From contig CAIJXT010000015.1 of assembly GCA_903824665.1 (NCBI GenBank), positions 186,001 through 250,000 on the forward strand: 64,000 nt of DNA, in the 5' to 3' direction. The first letter of the stretch is position 1, and the number at the start of each line of letters is the position of its first letter. This DNA is from an uncultured Bacteroidota bacterium (lineage in GTDB: Bacteria > Bacteroidota > Bacteroidia > Chitinophagales > Chitinophagaceae). Positions 50,476 to 59,848 of this stretch are shown here, piece after piece. Position numbers and translations under genes: made by a program. Under the pieces are notes generated by a model. The model ran no database searches. It was not told the DNA's origin and saw only the letters and a list, made by a program, of their open reading frames with translations.

Positions 50476-52005
50476 CTACTGATGGCCTGTGGACGAATTG
50501 CCCTCTACCCGGTTTATCCCCGACTTTGCCTGCTGGTCTATCGAATTCTGAAAATCATGGTCAGGCATGTTCAGACACTCATTATACATCGCCAGCGCTT
50601 CTGCCGGCAAGTTCAGTGTTTCGTATATCTTTCCCATGTGCAGTGCCGCCCTTGCTGCATACTGCTCCCTGCGTCCGGCTCCTTCCTTCATCGCCTCGCG
50701 GTACTGTGCCAATGCCTGCTTGAAGTACTGTCCACCGCCCGGTTTCCTGGCCAGCTCTTCATATACTCTGCCCAGTCTGAAACAGTATTCCGATCTGTCT
50801 GCCGCACCCTGCAATTGTCCTTTTGCAATTCCCTGCAGCAGCACCAGCGCCTTTTCATTGTACCCGCCCTCTATCAGTAGCCTGGCCTGCAGCAGTGCTC
50901 TGTTTGGCCACATACCTGTCGTGGCAAACCGTTCCGCCTGCTTGTCCGCATCCAGCCGCGCCGTACCGCCGGCTGTTATCTGGCGGCGGCAATACACCGC
51001 TTTTTCCCTATTGCCATTTACATGCCATACCAATGCCATTCGCTGCCAGGAGTCTTTAATAAACAGATCACTCTTGTTGTGGGCCAGATACCGCTGAAAA
51101 TAAAAAGTACATCCAGTGTCACACTGGGTCAGCAGCGCCATACCTTGCTGGTAATCAAATATCGGATACGCCGCAAATCCCGGATCAGCCGCCGCTGTGC
51201 GCAAAAGCGCAATTGCATCATCGGCTTTACGGTAGTCCAGCGCTATATTCACTTTCACAAATGTCGTCAGCAGATTGTTCTTGCTGCTGTATTGATCACT
51301 GTTCAGCATTTGCCATACTTCCTCCTGTTCTGCCAGCAGGTAAAACCGTGCATACAGGTAATACAGCAGGGTCTCCGTATACAACGGATCACTGCTATTA
51401 TGCTGCTTCACAAAAGTGCCCAGCTTGTCGGTGCCTGTTTTTATACTCCCCTTCATACCAAACACCGCCGCCAGCCATTTGTAGCTATCTGGCAGCGATC
51501 CCACCACAGCCTCCTGCAATCCCGAAATGATATTGTTGTATTCGAAAGACGGAAATAATTTCTGATTCTCCCGCAGCAACGCAAAAGATTTCCTGAAGTG
51601 CAGCGCAGCCTTATATTGCTCTCCGAAACGCAGGTTAATAATGGCCCGGTGCAGATAAGCACCCGCATGGCAAAACCGGTACCACGGCGATGACCGGTCG
51701 CCCCTGTCCAGCAGTTGCATTCGCTCAGCCATCTTACCGGTTCGCTGCGCATAGTCTTCTATGTTACAGTTCATCAGCAGTACCAGGCAGTCCTCATAGT
51801 CTGCTATATACACAGCCATAAGGTTGTCTGGGTGCTGCTTCTTTTCCAGCAGCAGTTCCTGCCGCCCTTCAGCTATGTGCAGCGCCATAAAATGGTTGTA
51901 CGCCCGGGCACAGTGGTCACTATAGGTATAAGTATATGCCGCAACAGCCTTGCCTGTTGTAAACAGCATCAGAAACAGCAATATATTCCCCGCCCTGATA
52001 TACAT
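50476..52005 (-). CDS. Secreted TPR-like repeat protein
   Basis: 509 residues. Signal peptide to about residue 22. Helical repeat pairs throughout: HYLHRAIINLRFGEQYKAAL-type and near the C-terminus ALAQYREAMKEGAG..ARAALHMGKIYETLNLPAEALAMYNECLN, typical of tetratricopeptide repeats. Probably periplasmic or outer-membrane-associated. Unrelated to the phage genes. Its start codon lies in one copy of a 13-bp direct repeat. Confidence 0.72.
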   Translation of the reverse strand: MYIRAGNILLFLMLFTTGKAVAAYTYTYSDHCARAYNHFMALHIAEGRQELLLEKKQHPDNLMAVYIADYEDCLVLLMNCNIEDYAQRTGKMAERMQLLDRGDRSSPWYRFCHAGAYLHRAIINLRFGEQYKAALHFRKSFALLRENQKLFPSFEYNNIISGLQEAVVGSLPDSYKWLAAVFGMKGSIKTGTDKLGTFVKQHNSSDPLYTETLLYYLYARFYLLAEQEEVWQMLNSDQYSSKNNLLTTFVKVNIALDYRKADDAIALLRTAAADPGFAAYPIFDYQQGMALLTQCDTGCTFYFQRYLAHNKSDLFIKDSWQRMALVWHVNGNREKAVYCRRQITAGGTARLDADKQAERFATTGMWPNRALLQARLLIEGGYNEKALVLLQGIAKGQLQGAADRSEYCFRLGRVYEELARKPGGGQYFKQALAQYREAMKEGAGRREQYAARAALHMGKIYETLNLPAEALAMYNECLNMPDHDFQNSIDQQAKSGINRVEGNSSTGHQ

Positions 52006-52046
52006 TCCAATGTAAAGATACCCCCGAATTTAAATTCCAATGTAAA
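52004..52046. repeat. 13-bp direct repeat upstream of the TPR gene
   Basis: ATTCCAATGTAAA occurs at 52004-52016 (covering the TPR gene start codon on the minus strand) and at 52034-52046, 30 bp apart. Confidence 0.55.
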
Positions 52047-52314
52047 CTTACTGTTGGCTGGCTTATTCAACCTTTCCATTTCACCACCATATTTGGCGTT
52101 TTCCCACCATCGTTCTATCAACACAACCCTCCGCCTTCCCCGGTTCAACGGGTTTCCTCTAAAAATTTTTACCGAAAATCAGTTCTGCATATATATTGGG
52201 TATGAAGTGCAATAACAAAAAACTGAAAAATGCAACCAATTCGACCCAAATCAGAAGTGCGGATATTTCCCTATTTTTACATTACAATAGTTTGGTTATA
52301 CTTATTGGACGTTT
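52006..52314. other. Divergent intergenic region, 309 bp
   Basis: Between the TPR gene (-) and the antitoxin gene (+). Holds the 13-bp direct repeat and AT-rich sequence before the antitoxin start. A TAGTTTGG at 52288 is one base short of a proper -7 box. No gene seen. Confidence 0.4.
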
Positions 52315-52542
52315 ATGGATTACAGAGAATATTTAGAGTCACGCTCAGATGTTATGCTTGGAAAACCTGTAATAAAGGGCACAAGGATAACAGTTGAACT
52401 GATTTTGAGAATGCTGTCTGAAGGGGCATCTGTAGCCGACATTATTGCTGCATACCCGCATCTGCAGGCTATTCACATCAGCGCGGTACTGGCCTATGCC
52501 AGCGATGTTATTGCCAACGAAACGTTGATACCCGCTGCATGA
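52315..52542 (+). CDS. DUF433 antitoxin
   Basis: 75 residues, DUF433/VapB45-type winged-helix-like protein: SDVMLGKPVIKGTRITVELI (10-29) and MLSEGASVADIIAAYPHL are the family signatures. It neutralises and represses with the next gene. Stop overlaps the toxin start (ATGA). Confidence 0.88.
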   Translation: MDYREYLESRSDVMLGKPVIKGTRITVELILRMLSEGASVADIIAAYPHLQAIHISAVLAYASDVIANETLIPAA

Positions 52543-52883
52543 TTCTGGTAGACGAGAATGTGCACAGTTATATAATCTCAGCACTTAAGGATGCCGGAAT
52601 ACACGTTGCCACCGTGAGTGAACTGGCTAGTGGTATAAAAGATGATCAGGTTATCCAAATGGCACTGAAATACGATTGGATGCTTTTGACACAGGATAAG
52701 GACTTCGGTGAATGGGTTTTTTCACATCACATAGAAGGTTTAACTGTTTTATTTCTTCGTTTTTCGTTTCATGAATACCGGGATATTGCCCATTCCCTGG
52801 TTCTATTGCTTCAAAATCCAACATTGGAACGCCCCTTTTTTGCCACCATCACGACTAAAAAAATCAGGATACGGAAACTTTAA
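52539..52883 (+). CDS. DUF5615 PIN-like toxin
   Basis: 114 residues with the PIN-like acid pattern: MILVDENVHSYI (D5, E6), DDQVIQMA (D at about 35-36) and LLTQDKDFGEW (D54 area). Such proteins are predicted RNases and VapC-type toxins. Starts 4 bases before the end of the antitoxin gene, which implies translational coupling. Confidence 0.85.
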   Translation: MILVDENVHSYIISALKDAGIHVATVSELASGIKDDQVIQMALKYDWMLLTQDKDFGEWVFSHHIEGLTVLFLRFSFHEYRDIAHSLVLLLQNPTLERPFFATITTKKIRIRKL

Positions 52884-53443
52884 ATATTGTTGGACTTCAC
52901 CCAATGCAAAAGTTGTTCCGAACCAATTCCATTGTGCACTATATGCATTGCCGCAAATTCGTGAATACGCACACCTCTAACTCCCGTTAGGAACCTCGGC
53001 TTTTCCCATCAGCCCAGCACTCCTCAAATTCCCTCCAAATCCGCTACCAGAGCGGAAAAAAATTTCTATGATATACTGCCTGCTGTATATCATACACCCC
53101 AAAACGCAATTTCATAAAAAGCTGGTTTGTCACCCTTGCCGTTTCGTCCGATATTTATCATCCGATTTGTGCCTTGCCTCACCCCGCCGCACTACAGGGT
53201 GTGTTGCCAGCGTTTAGTACCCAACACATTTTTGCCCACTGGGTGGGAAGCAAGTGCGCAATTTTTGCGCAAAAAGAAAAGAATAACTAATACACAAAAC
53301 AATACCAATCAAACTATTAAACCAAAAACACTCCATTTGAGAAAAAACCCGAAAAAGTGCGCAATTCCTGATTTCCCGTATTACCAATCCCCCAAAATGC
53401 CCAATCCCAAATCCCTAACCCTTGCTTTCCCTATATTTACATC
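52884..53443. other. Intergenic region, 560 bp
   Basis: No supported gene. Contains the right inverted-repeat element (53066-53093) and two copies of AAGTGCGCAATT (53252-53263, 53355-53366). An ORF at 53127-53447 with a TTG start and a low-complexity basic composition is not called, although its stop overlaps the dgt ATG. Confidence 0.45.
53066..53093. repeat. Inverted-repeat element, right copy
   Basis: TATGATATAC (53066-53075), 8-base loop, GTATATCATA (53084-53093). It shares TATGATATAC, an internal TGCTG and TATATCATA with the element at 50253-50291. Confidence 0.6.
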
Positions 53444-54835
53444 ATGAACTGGCAGTCGCTATTTACTACACAACGCACAGGAAGCTCAGGCACCGGCACC
53501 AATCCAGATCCGGTGCGCAATTCGTTCCTCCGCGATTACGACCGCATCATTTTTTCTTCCGCTTTCCGGCGGCTGCAAAACAAAACTCAGGTGTTTCCGC
53601 TGCCTGGCGCCATTTTTGTACACAACCGGCTCACGCATAGCCTTGAGGTAGCCTCTGTTGGCCGGTCACTGGGCAAGGCTGCCGGCGATATGATTGCTGA
53701 CAGATACCCCAATGAGTCTCCGCAGTTCATAGAGTTTTACCGGTACGAGCTGGCCTCAGTCATCGCGTCGGCCTGTCTTGCACACGATATCGGTAACCCG
53801 CCTTTCGGACATTCAGGCGAAGACGCCATCAGATCATTCTTCAACGAGCTATCCGGCGACGACAGGCGCATCATTCACGATGCCCTCACGCCAAATCAGT
53901 TGAAGGATATGGAGTTTTTTGAAGGCAATTCCAACGCTTTCCGTATCCTTACCCACAGCTTCAACGAGCAACAGCCTGGCGGCTACCGGCTCACCTATAC
54001 CACGCTTGCCTCGCTGGTCAAGTATCCCTGTTCCTCCATATCAGGCTTCAACAAAGCTACTGGGCTCATTGCCACCAAAAAATCAGGCTTCTTCGACCCC
54101 GAGATCGACACTTACCGGCAGCTGGCCGCAACCCTCGGTATACCCTCCAAAGTGGGTATGGACAATGTGTATGCCCGTCACCCGTTCGTATACCTCACAG
54201 AGGCAGCCGATGATATCTGCTACCGGGTTATTGACCTCGAAGATGCACACAGGCTCAATATTGTATCCATGCAGACTTTCATGGATCTGTTCCTGCCGTT
54301 CTTCGACAACTCCCAAAACCCTTACAGCACGCGCAGCTATATTGAGCAGAAACTAAGGGATATCAACGACAGCAATCAGAAGGTGCAATACGTTCGCGCC
54401 CGATGGATCGGACTAATGACCGAAAAACTGGCCGGGATCTTTATGGAGCAAGAAGAAGCGCTTCTCGCCGGAACTCTCGAAAAAGACCTGCTAAAGTGCC
54501 TGCCCCTTGAGGATCAGGTTCTCATAGACCACATCAACGCCTATTCTGTACAGCATATATACAACAACAAGGCGGTAGCCGAGATCGAGATCGCCGGGTA
54601 CAATGTCATTGGCGGCTTGCTCCGGGAGTTCGTACAGGCTGTCCTCCACCCTGGCCTTACCAAATCTGCCAAGGTCCGCAAATTGGTTCCCGCTCAGTTT
54701 AGCCTCTCCGGCAATCCCGAGCACCTCTATGCTGATATTTTGTCACTTGTCGATTTTATTTCCGGCATGACAGACCTCTATGCCATCGACCTGTTCCGCA
54801 AGATCACCGGGATCACCATACCAGAGATCAGGTAA
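53444..54835 (+). CDS. dgt: Deoxyguanosine triphosphate triphosphohydrolase (dGTPase)
   Basis: 463 residues. HD-domain hydrolase converting dGTP to deoxyguanosine and triphosphate. Metal ligands: H65 (RLTHSLEVA), H114-D115 (CLAHDIGNPPFGHSG, also H123) and the later DDICYRVIDLEDA. N-terminal SSAFRRLQNKTQV is typical. Full length. Such enzymes limit dNTP pools and can act against phage. Confidence 0.94.
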   Translation: MNWQSLFTTQRTGSSGTGTNPDPVRNSFLRDYDRIIFSSAFRRLQNKTQVFPLPGAIFVHNRLTHSLEVASVGRSLGKAAGDMIADRYPNESPQFIEFYRYELASVIASACLAHDIGNPPFGHSGEDAIRSFFNELSGDDRRIIHDALTPNQLKDMEFFEGNSNAFRILTHSFNEQQPGGYRLTYTTLASLVKYPCSSISGFNKATGLIATKKSGFFDPEIDTYRQLAATLGIPSKVGMDNVYARHPFVYLTEAADDICYRVIDLEDAHRLNIVSMQTFMDLFLPFFDNSQNPYSTRSYIEQKLRDINDSNQKVQYVRARWIGLMTEKLAGIFMEQEEALLAGTLEKDLLKCLPLEDQVLIDHINAYSVQHIYNNKAVAEIEIAGYNVIGGLLREFVQAVLHPGLTKSAKVRKLVPAQFSLSGNPEHLYADILSLVDFISGMTDLYAIDLFRKITGITIPEIR

Positions 54836-54898
54836 CAGCAACACCATCCGCCACACCTGACTTACATCAGGTGCCCGCATGTTTGCCGTAAAACTGAT

Positions 54899-54906
54899 TA
54901 TCTTTG
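54899..54906 (+). promoter_or_regulatory. -7 box for serS
   Basis: TATCTTTG, 25 bases before the serS ATG at 54932. Confidence 0.5.
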
Positions 54907-54931
54907 CCCGCAATTACATTTAATATTTATT

Positions 54932-56203
54932 ATGTTACCGATACAATTATTCAGGAACAGCAGGGAATTGATTTTACAGGGCCTTGCCAAAAAGAACTTT
55001 AAGGAAACAGACCTTGTTGACAGGATCATAGACACCGACGAGCAGCGCCGCAAGCTCCTTGTTGAGCAGGAAAATCTTTCTGCAGCCGTCAACACCGCTT
55101 CAAAACAAATAGGCCAGATGATGGCAAAGGGGGATAAGGAGCAGGCAGAACAGCTAAAAGCACAGGTATCGGATCATAAAGAAAAAATAAAAGAAGTAAC
55201 ACTCACCCTCTCTGCGCTCGAAGAGCAGCTGCATGCCGATATGGTGCGCATCCCCAATCTGCCGCATGAGAGTGTGCCAGCGGGCAAAACACCCGAGGAC
55301 AATGTGATCGTACGGTCTGGTGGCGCCATGCCGGTGCTGGGCGAGCAAAAGCTCCCACACTGGGACCTCATGGAAAAATACAAACTCATGGATCTTGCAC
55401 TCGGCAATAAGATCACTGGCAGCGGGTTCCCGGTTTTTATGGGTCGTGGTGCCAGGCTGCAGCGCGCACTCATTCAGTACTTCCTTACCTACAACACCAA
55501 TGCAGGCTATACTGAATACTGTCCACCTTTCATGGTCAACGAAGACTCTGCCTATGGCACAGGTCAGCTACCCGATAAAGAGGGACAGATGTACCATGTT
55601 ACCGCCGATGGTTTTTACATGATACCCACCTCTGAGGTGCCGCTTACCAATATTTACCGCGATGTGATCCTCCAGGAAAATGAGTTGCCCGTAAAGATGA
55701 CGGCCTACTCTCCCTGCTTCCGTCGCGAGGCCGGTTCTTATGGCAAAGATGTGCGTGGCCTCAACAGGGTTCACCAGTTCGATAAAGTGGAGATCGTGCA
55801 ACTTTCTGACCCTGCCAACAGTTATGAAGCACTCGATGGTATGGTAGCACATGTAGAGCAGCTGCTGCAATCACTGGAGCTACCTTATCGCATTTTGCGC
55901 CTGTGTGGTGGCGATATGAGTTTTACATCTGCCATCACCTACGATTTTGAAGTGTACAGTGCAGCGCAGGAGCGCTGGCTCGAGGTGAGTTCTGTATCCA
56001 ATTTCGAAAACTTCCAGTCAAACCGTATGAAGATCAGACACAGAGACGCAAACGGTAAGACGCAGTTGGTACATACGCTCAATGGCAGCTCACTTGCGTT
56101 GCCACGTATTATCGCGTGCCTGCTCGAGAATAATCAGTCTGCTGCAGGTATCGCTATTCCAGCTGCATTGCAGCCCTACTTTGGCGGCAGCGTCATTAAT
56201 TAA
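54932..56203 (+). CDS. serS: Seryl-tRNA synthetase
   Basis: 423 residues, class II synthetase. N-terminal tRNA-binding coiled coil (about 30-105), then motif 2 (FRREAGSYGKDVRGLNRVHQFDKVE split near 262-285) and motif 3 (LNGSSLALPRIIACLLEN near 381-398). Full family length. Confidence 0.97.
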   Translation: MLPIQLFRNSRELILQGLAKKNFKETDLVDRIIDTDEQRRKLLVEQENLSAAVNTASKQIGQMMAKGDKEQAEQLKAQVSDHKEKIKEVTLTLSALEEQLHADMVRIPNLPHESVPAGKTPEDNVIVRSGGAMPVLGEQKLPHWDLMEKYKLMDLALGNKITGSGFPVFMGRGARLQRALIQYFLTYNTNAGYTEYCPPFMVNEDSAYGTGQLPDKEGQMYHVTADGFYMIPTSEVPLTNIYRDVILQENELPVKMTAYSPCFRREAGSYGKDVRGLNRVHQFDKVEIVQLSDPANSYEALDGMVAHVEQLLQSLELPYRILRLCGGDMSFTSAITYDFEVYSAAQERWLEVSSVSNFENFQSNRMKIRHRDANGKTQLVHTLNGSSLALPRIIACLLENNQSAAGIAIPAALQPYFGGSVIN

Positions 56204-56256
56204 TAATATCCGGCGTCCAATATGGGATCCGGCAAATAATATTATCTGAAATCATT

Positions 56257-56694
56257 ATGATACAACGCAAACAATCTATCTGGCTTTTGCTTGCATCCCT
56301 GCTGGGCGCGGGAGTATTCTTTTTCGATCTGTACCGGGCAGAAATCCGCACCGGCGATATCATCGAAAATAAGGTATTGCGAGTGGCCGACCATTACCCG
56401 TCTCTTTTGCTGGCTTTGGTAGTGGTCCTGCTCCCATTGGTTACCATATTTATGTTCACCAACCGCAAACGCCAGATCCGCATGACCATGATCGCCATTC
56501 TGTCTACCATTTCTTTCCTCACCATGATGCTGACAAGGGTTACCGGTCTGAGCAAGCTCACACCTCCTGCCACATCAGGCAGCTATTGGGTGGGGGCCGT
56601 TTTGCCCGTGCTTTCTTTCGTTTTCCTCGTGCTGGCAGTCCTGAGTATCCGAAGCGATGAAAAGCTAGTGCGCTCTGCCGACAGACTGAGGTAA
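56257..56694 (+). CDS. DUF4293 membrane protein
   Basis: 145 residues. MIQRKQSIWLLLA start, four membrane helices (about 8-24, 47-66, 72-92, 108-128) and the basic NRKRQIR loop typical of DUF4293, a Bacteroidota-restricted inner-membrane family of unknown role. 53 bases after serS. Confidence 0.88.
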   Translation: MIQRKQSIWLLLASLLGAGVFFFDLYRAEIRTGDIIENKVLRVADHYPSLLLALVVVLLPLVTIFMFTNRKRQIRMTMIAILSTISFLTMMLTRVTGLSKLTPPATSGSYWVGAVLPVLSFVFLVLAVLSIRSDEKLVRSADRLR

Positions 56695-56760
56695 CTGCCT
56701 GATTAACGACCGGAGCATCATATAGGAGCAAAGTTTGGGGTGGCGAATACAATAAAAAGT

Positions 56761-56768
56761 TATTTTTG
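56761..56768 (+). promoter_or_regulatory. -7 box for the barrel gene
   Basis: TATTTTTG, 55 bases before the ATG at 56824. Confidence 0.45.
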
Positions 56769-56823
56769 CCGTTACCTTATGTTACACCGGCACAAATGTG
56801 CAGTGAAAAGTGATTTCTATTTA

Positions 56824-57687
56824 ATGCGTCGAATACTCCCGGTACTGATATTATTGTGTGTGGCTTGCCCGGCTGTACATGTCGGCGCGCAGTCGTACTT
56901 CACCTCTATGGAAGTCGGCATTTCCGGAGGTGGGTCTCAATACTTCGGCGACCTCAACGACCGTTATGGCTTCAAAACCATCAATCTGGCTTACGGACTG
57001 TATACCCGCAAGCACATCAACCAGTACATTTCACTGAAATTGGGAGCCTATTATACCAAAGTGGGCTACGACGACAAACTGAATACTGATCTGTATCAGC
57101 GGCAGCGCAATCTCAGTTTCAACAGCGATGTGGTTGAAGCCTCGTTTCAGGCCGAGTTCAATTTCTTCAGGTTCGTTACCGGCGACCCTTACCACCGCTT
57201 TACCCCCTACCTTACCGGCGGTATCGGTGCATTTCTGTACAATCCCTACACCGAGCTCAATGGTAGCAAGTATATGTTGCGTCCACTGGGTACCGAAGGT
57301 CAGTTTGTAGGCTACGACGACAGAAAATATGGCAACGTCAGCCCCTGTTTCCCAATTGGTGCAGGCTTCAAGTACTGGATAGTTGGCGGTGTTAACCTCA
57401 CTCTCGAGATCGCCGACAGGCTCACAATGACCGACTACCTCGACGATGTAAGCACTACCTATGTTGGCCTTGATCGCTTTCCGCTCACCCCGAAAACCCC
57501 AACCTACCTGCTACAGGACAGGTCCATAGAGGTGAATCCCACCGCACCACTTGGCAGGAAAGGAAAACAACGCGGCAATTCCAGCACCTTCGACCAGTAC
57601 CTTATGTGCATGCTCAGCCTCTCCTGGCACTTCACTACCTATAAATGTCCCAACTTCATGGACAAGGACATGATCAGCACCTACTAA
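56824..57687 (+). CDS. DUF6089-like outer-membrane beta-barrel
   Basis: 287 residues. Signal peptide MRRILPVLILLCVACPAVHVG (cut near GAQS), then GISGGGSQYFGDLND and repeated alternating strands ending in WHFTTYKCPNFMDKD. Matches the DUF6089 family of Bacteroidota barrels. The ATG at 56824 is chosen because the -7 box lies within the 28 residues that a 56740 start would add. Confidence 0.82.
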   Translation: MRRILPVLILLCVACPAVHVGAQSYFTSMEVGISGGGSQYFGDLNDRYGFKTINLAYGLYTRKHINQYISLKLGAYYTKVGYDDKLNTDLYQRQRNLSFNSDVVEASFQAEFNFFRFVTGDPYHRFTPYLTGGIGAFLYNPYTELNGSKYMLRPLGTEGQFVGYDDRKYGNVSPCFPIGAGFKYWIVGGVNLTLEIADRLTMTDYLDDVSTTYVGLDRFPLTPKTPTYLLQDRSIEVNPTAPLGRKGKQRGNSSTFDQYLMCMLSLSWHFTTYKCPNFMDKDMISTY

Positions 57688-57734
57688 TCCCAATACCGGC
57701 TGCTTTACATACAGCAATATTGCCCAAAACAAAA

Positions 57735-57762
57735 AGGGCATTCCGCTTTATCGGAATACCCT
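57735..57762. terminator. Bidirectional hairpin terminator
   Basis: 11-position stem AGGGCATTCCG/CGGAATACCCT with one mismatch and a 6-base loop, flanked by A-rich sequence on the left; between convergent 57687 (+) and 57805 (-). Confidence 0.7.
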
Positions 57763-57804
57763 TCAGAATAATATAACTTCAAAGCCGGCAACCCGGCATC
57801 AATA

Positions 57805-58779
57805 CTAGTGATTCGCTTTAAATTTGTTCACAGCTTCTGTTAGTCGTGGCAGCACCTCAAACACATCACCCAGCACACCGTAGTCAGCTGCTTTAAAGAA
57901 TGGTGCTTCAGGATCTTTGTTGATCACTACAATCGTCTTCGATCCATTTACACCTGCCAGATGTTGTATCGCCCCCGATATACCGGCAGCTACATACAAG
58001 TTCGGGCGAATGGTACCACCAGTCTGGCCCACATGCTCGTGGTGCGGACGCCAGTGTGAGTCAGCTACCGGGCGCGAACAAGCTGTAGCAGCACCCAAAG
58101 CGTTAGCCAGGTTCTCTATCAGGCCCCAGTTCTCTGGTCCTTTTAGTCCCCTGCCACCGCTTACTACCAGCTCGGCCTCAGAAAGCGGCACGCTACCCGA
58201 TGCTTTGCTGATCTCCTTTACCTGAACAGCAAAATCGTTGCCGCCAAAGTCCACCGCAAGGTTCTCAACACTGGCACTGCCTTCGCCCTTTACTACGGCA
58301 AAGGTGTTCGGCATCAGAGTGATCACCTTTACTTCGCTCGTGATATTTACATGTGCAAATGCTTTGCCGGAGAATACATTTTTCTTAACCGTGAATCCGT
58401 TAGTCATATCCGGATAAGCCATAGCTCCGGCAACCATACCTGCTTTAAGGCGGGCAGCTACACGGGGTGCCACTGCTTTACCGGTAGTATCATGAAGGCA
58501 TATGATCACTTTTGCATTTTCACTTTGCGCAGCAGCGACCATTGCTTTCGTAAATGCCCGGGAGTCAAAATTATCGAGCCGAGTATCAGCCACATGCAGC
58601 ACCTTCTGAGCACCATAAGCACCCAGAGATTGCATTTCTTCGTTGCTCACACTTCCTGCAGCTACTGCTGTTACAGTAGTACCCAGCGCTTTTGCTATAT
58701 GTGCGGCATATTGTACCGCCTCAAGCGATTTCTTTTTGAATGTGCCTTGTGCGTGTTCTGTTAATACGAGTACTGACAT
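57805..58779 (-). CDS. etfA: Electron transfer flavoprotein subunit alpha
   Basis: 324 residues. The C-terminal FAD domain is clear: SGGRGLKGPENWGLIENLA, SRPVADSHWRPHHEHVGQTG, PNLYVAAGISGAIQHLAG and VINKDPEAPFFKAADYG. With EtfB it carries electrons from acyl-CoA and other dehydrogenases to the quinone pool. 120 bases downstream of etfB, same strand. Confidence 0.96.
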   Translation of the reverse strand: MSVLVLTEHAQGTFKKKSLEAVQYAAHIAKALGTTVTAVAAGSVSNEEMQSLGAYGAQKVLHVADTRLDNFDSRAFTKAMVAAAQSENAKVIICLHDTTGKAVAPRVAARLKAGMVAGAMAYPDMTNGFTVKKNVFSGKAFAHVNITSEVKVITLMPNTFAVVKGEGSASVENLAVDFGGNDFAVQVKEISKASGSVPLSEAELVVSGGRGLKGPENWGLIENLANALGAATACSRPVADSHWRPHHEHVGQTGGTIRPNLYVAAGISGAIQHLAGVNGSKTIVVINKDPEAPFFKAADYGVLGDVFEVLPRLTEAVNKFKANH

Positions 58780-58899
58780 AATATATTTTTAAATCAAAAA
58801 GTTATGATGAAGATCGGGTTTTCAAGTCTAAGGGCTATCTCTGCCAGCGTTTCTTACGGAATCAGTCGGCGTATGCCAGACCATCTCCGCTTTCACTTA

Positions 58900-59643
58900 T
58901 CAGATCACCTTGGCTTCGCTATGCAACAACTGCACCAGTTCATCCATGTTGTCTGCAGAGATCATTTTCACACCTGTTTTTGCAGGCGGCATTTCGTAGG
59001 CAACTATTGCACTCAGCGTGTCTATTGCAGCCGGGGGCACCACTTTCAGTGGCTTGGTACGCGCAGCCATGATACCGCGCATATTGGGTATGCGGGCTTC
59101 TGCCACGCCCTTCTGGCAAGATACTACCAGCGGCAGGTTGCAGGCATCTGTCTCATCGCCGCCATCTATCTCACGTACTACGGTCACCGTATTGCCCGCT
59201 ACATCTACGCGCGATACAAAGCCCAGGTAGTTCATATCCAGCAGTTCTGCAAGCATTGCACCCACAGCACCGTTGTTGTAATCTATCGACTCCTTGCCGC
59301 ACAACACCAGATCATAACCCTGACCTGCAGCAAATGCAGCTATCTGTCCGGCTACAACATAAGGATCGTTGCTGTCCGTATCTATACGGATAGCCTCGTC
59401 ACCACCCAGCGCAAGCGCCTTACGGATTACAGGCTCAGCATCTGCCTTACCAACCGTTATCAAATGGATCGTCGTTGAAGGATCGCTCTCTTTCAACTCC
59501 AGCGCGCGCACCAGCGAGTACCATTCGTCGTATGGATTAATGATAAAAGTTACACCGGCAGTACTGAAGGTGGTATTGTTATCGCCAAACGCGATCTTGG
59601 TAGTAGTATCCGGAACCGGACATATACAAACTAATATTTTCAT
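58900..59643 (-). CDS. etfB: Electron transfer flavoprotein subunit beta
   Basis: 247 residues. AMP-binding ETF beta pattern: VCICPVPDTTTKI, NPYDEWYSLVRALEL, the VGKADAEPVIRKALALGGDEAIRID stretch split near 85-110, AAFAAGQGYDLVLCGKESIDYNNGAVGAML split near 120-147. Start of the etfBA operon. Confidence 0.96.
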   Translation of the reverse strand: MKILVCICPVPDTTTKIAFGDNNTTFSTAGVTFIINPYDEWYSLVRALELKESDPSTTIHLITVGKADAEPVIRKALALGGDEAIRIDTDSNDPYVVAGQIAAFAAGQGYDLVLCGKESIDYNNGAVGAMLAELLDMNYLGFVSRVDVAGNTVTVVREIDGGDETDACNLPLVVSCQKGVAEARIPNMRGIMAARTKPLKVVPPAAIDTLSAIVAYEMPPAKTGVKMISADNMDELVQLLHSEAKVI

Positions 59644-59670
59644 TTTCAGTTATTATTGTATAAGGGAGTG

Positions 59671-59678
59671 CAAAGGTA
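59671..59678 (-). promoter_or_regulatory. -7 box for the etfBA operon
   Basis: TACCTTTG on the minus strand, 27 bases before the etfB ATG. Confidence 0.5.
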
Positions 59679-59848
59679 GGTAAAAAAGAGATTTTTTATG
59701 ATGATTAAATGGGACGGAACCACAAACTAGACAACATTGATCACAACTACGAAACCGACGAATCCAGTATGCCTTCACAAAACGAAAAGCGCACAACGGA
59801 ACAAAAAACACTATTCCAAATGTTATCAGTCCGAATCTGTTGGTAAGG

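Noticed and set aside
53127-53447. 106-residue ORF with TTG start before dgt
   Set aside because: Low-complexity, Lys/Asn/Pro-rich; spans repeat sequence. The stop overlaps the dgt ATG, which is suggestive, but there is no further support.
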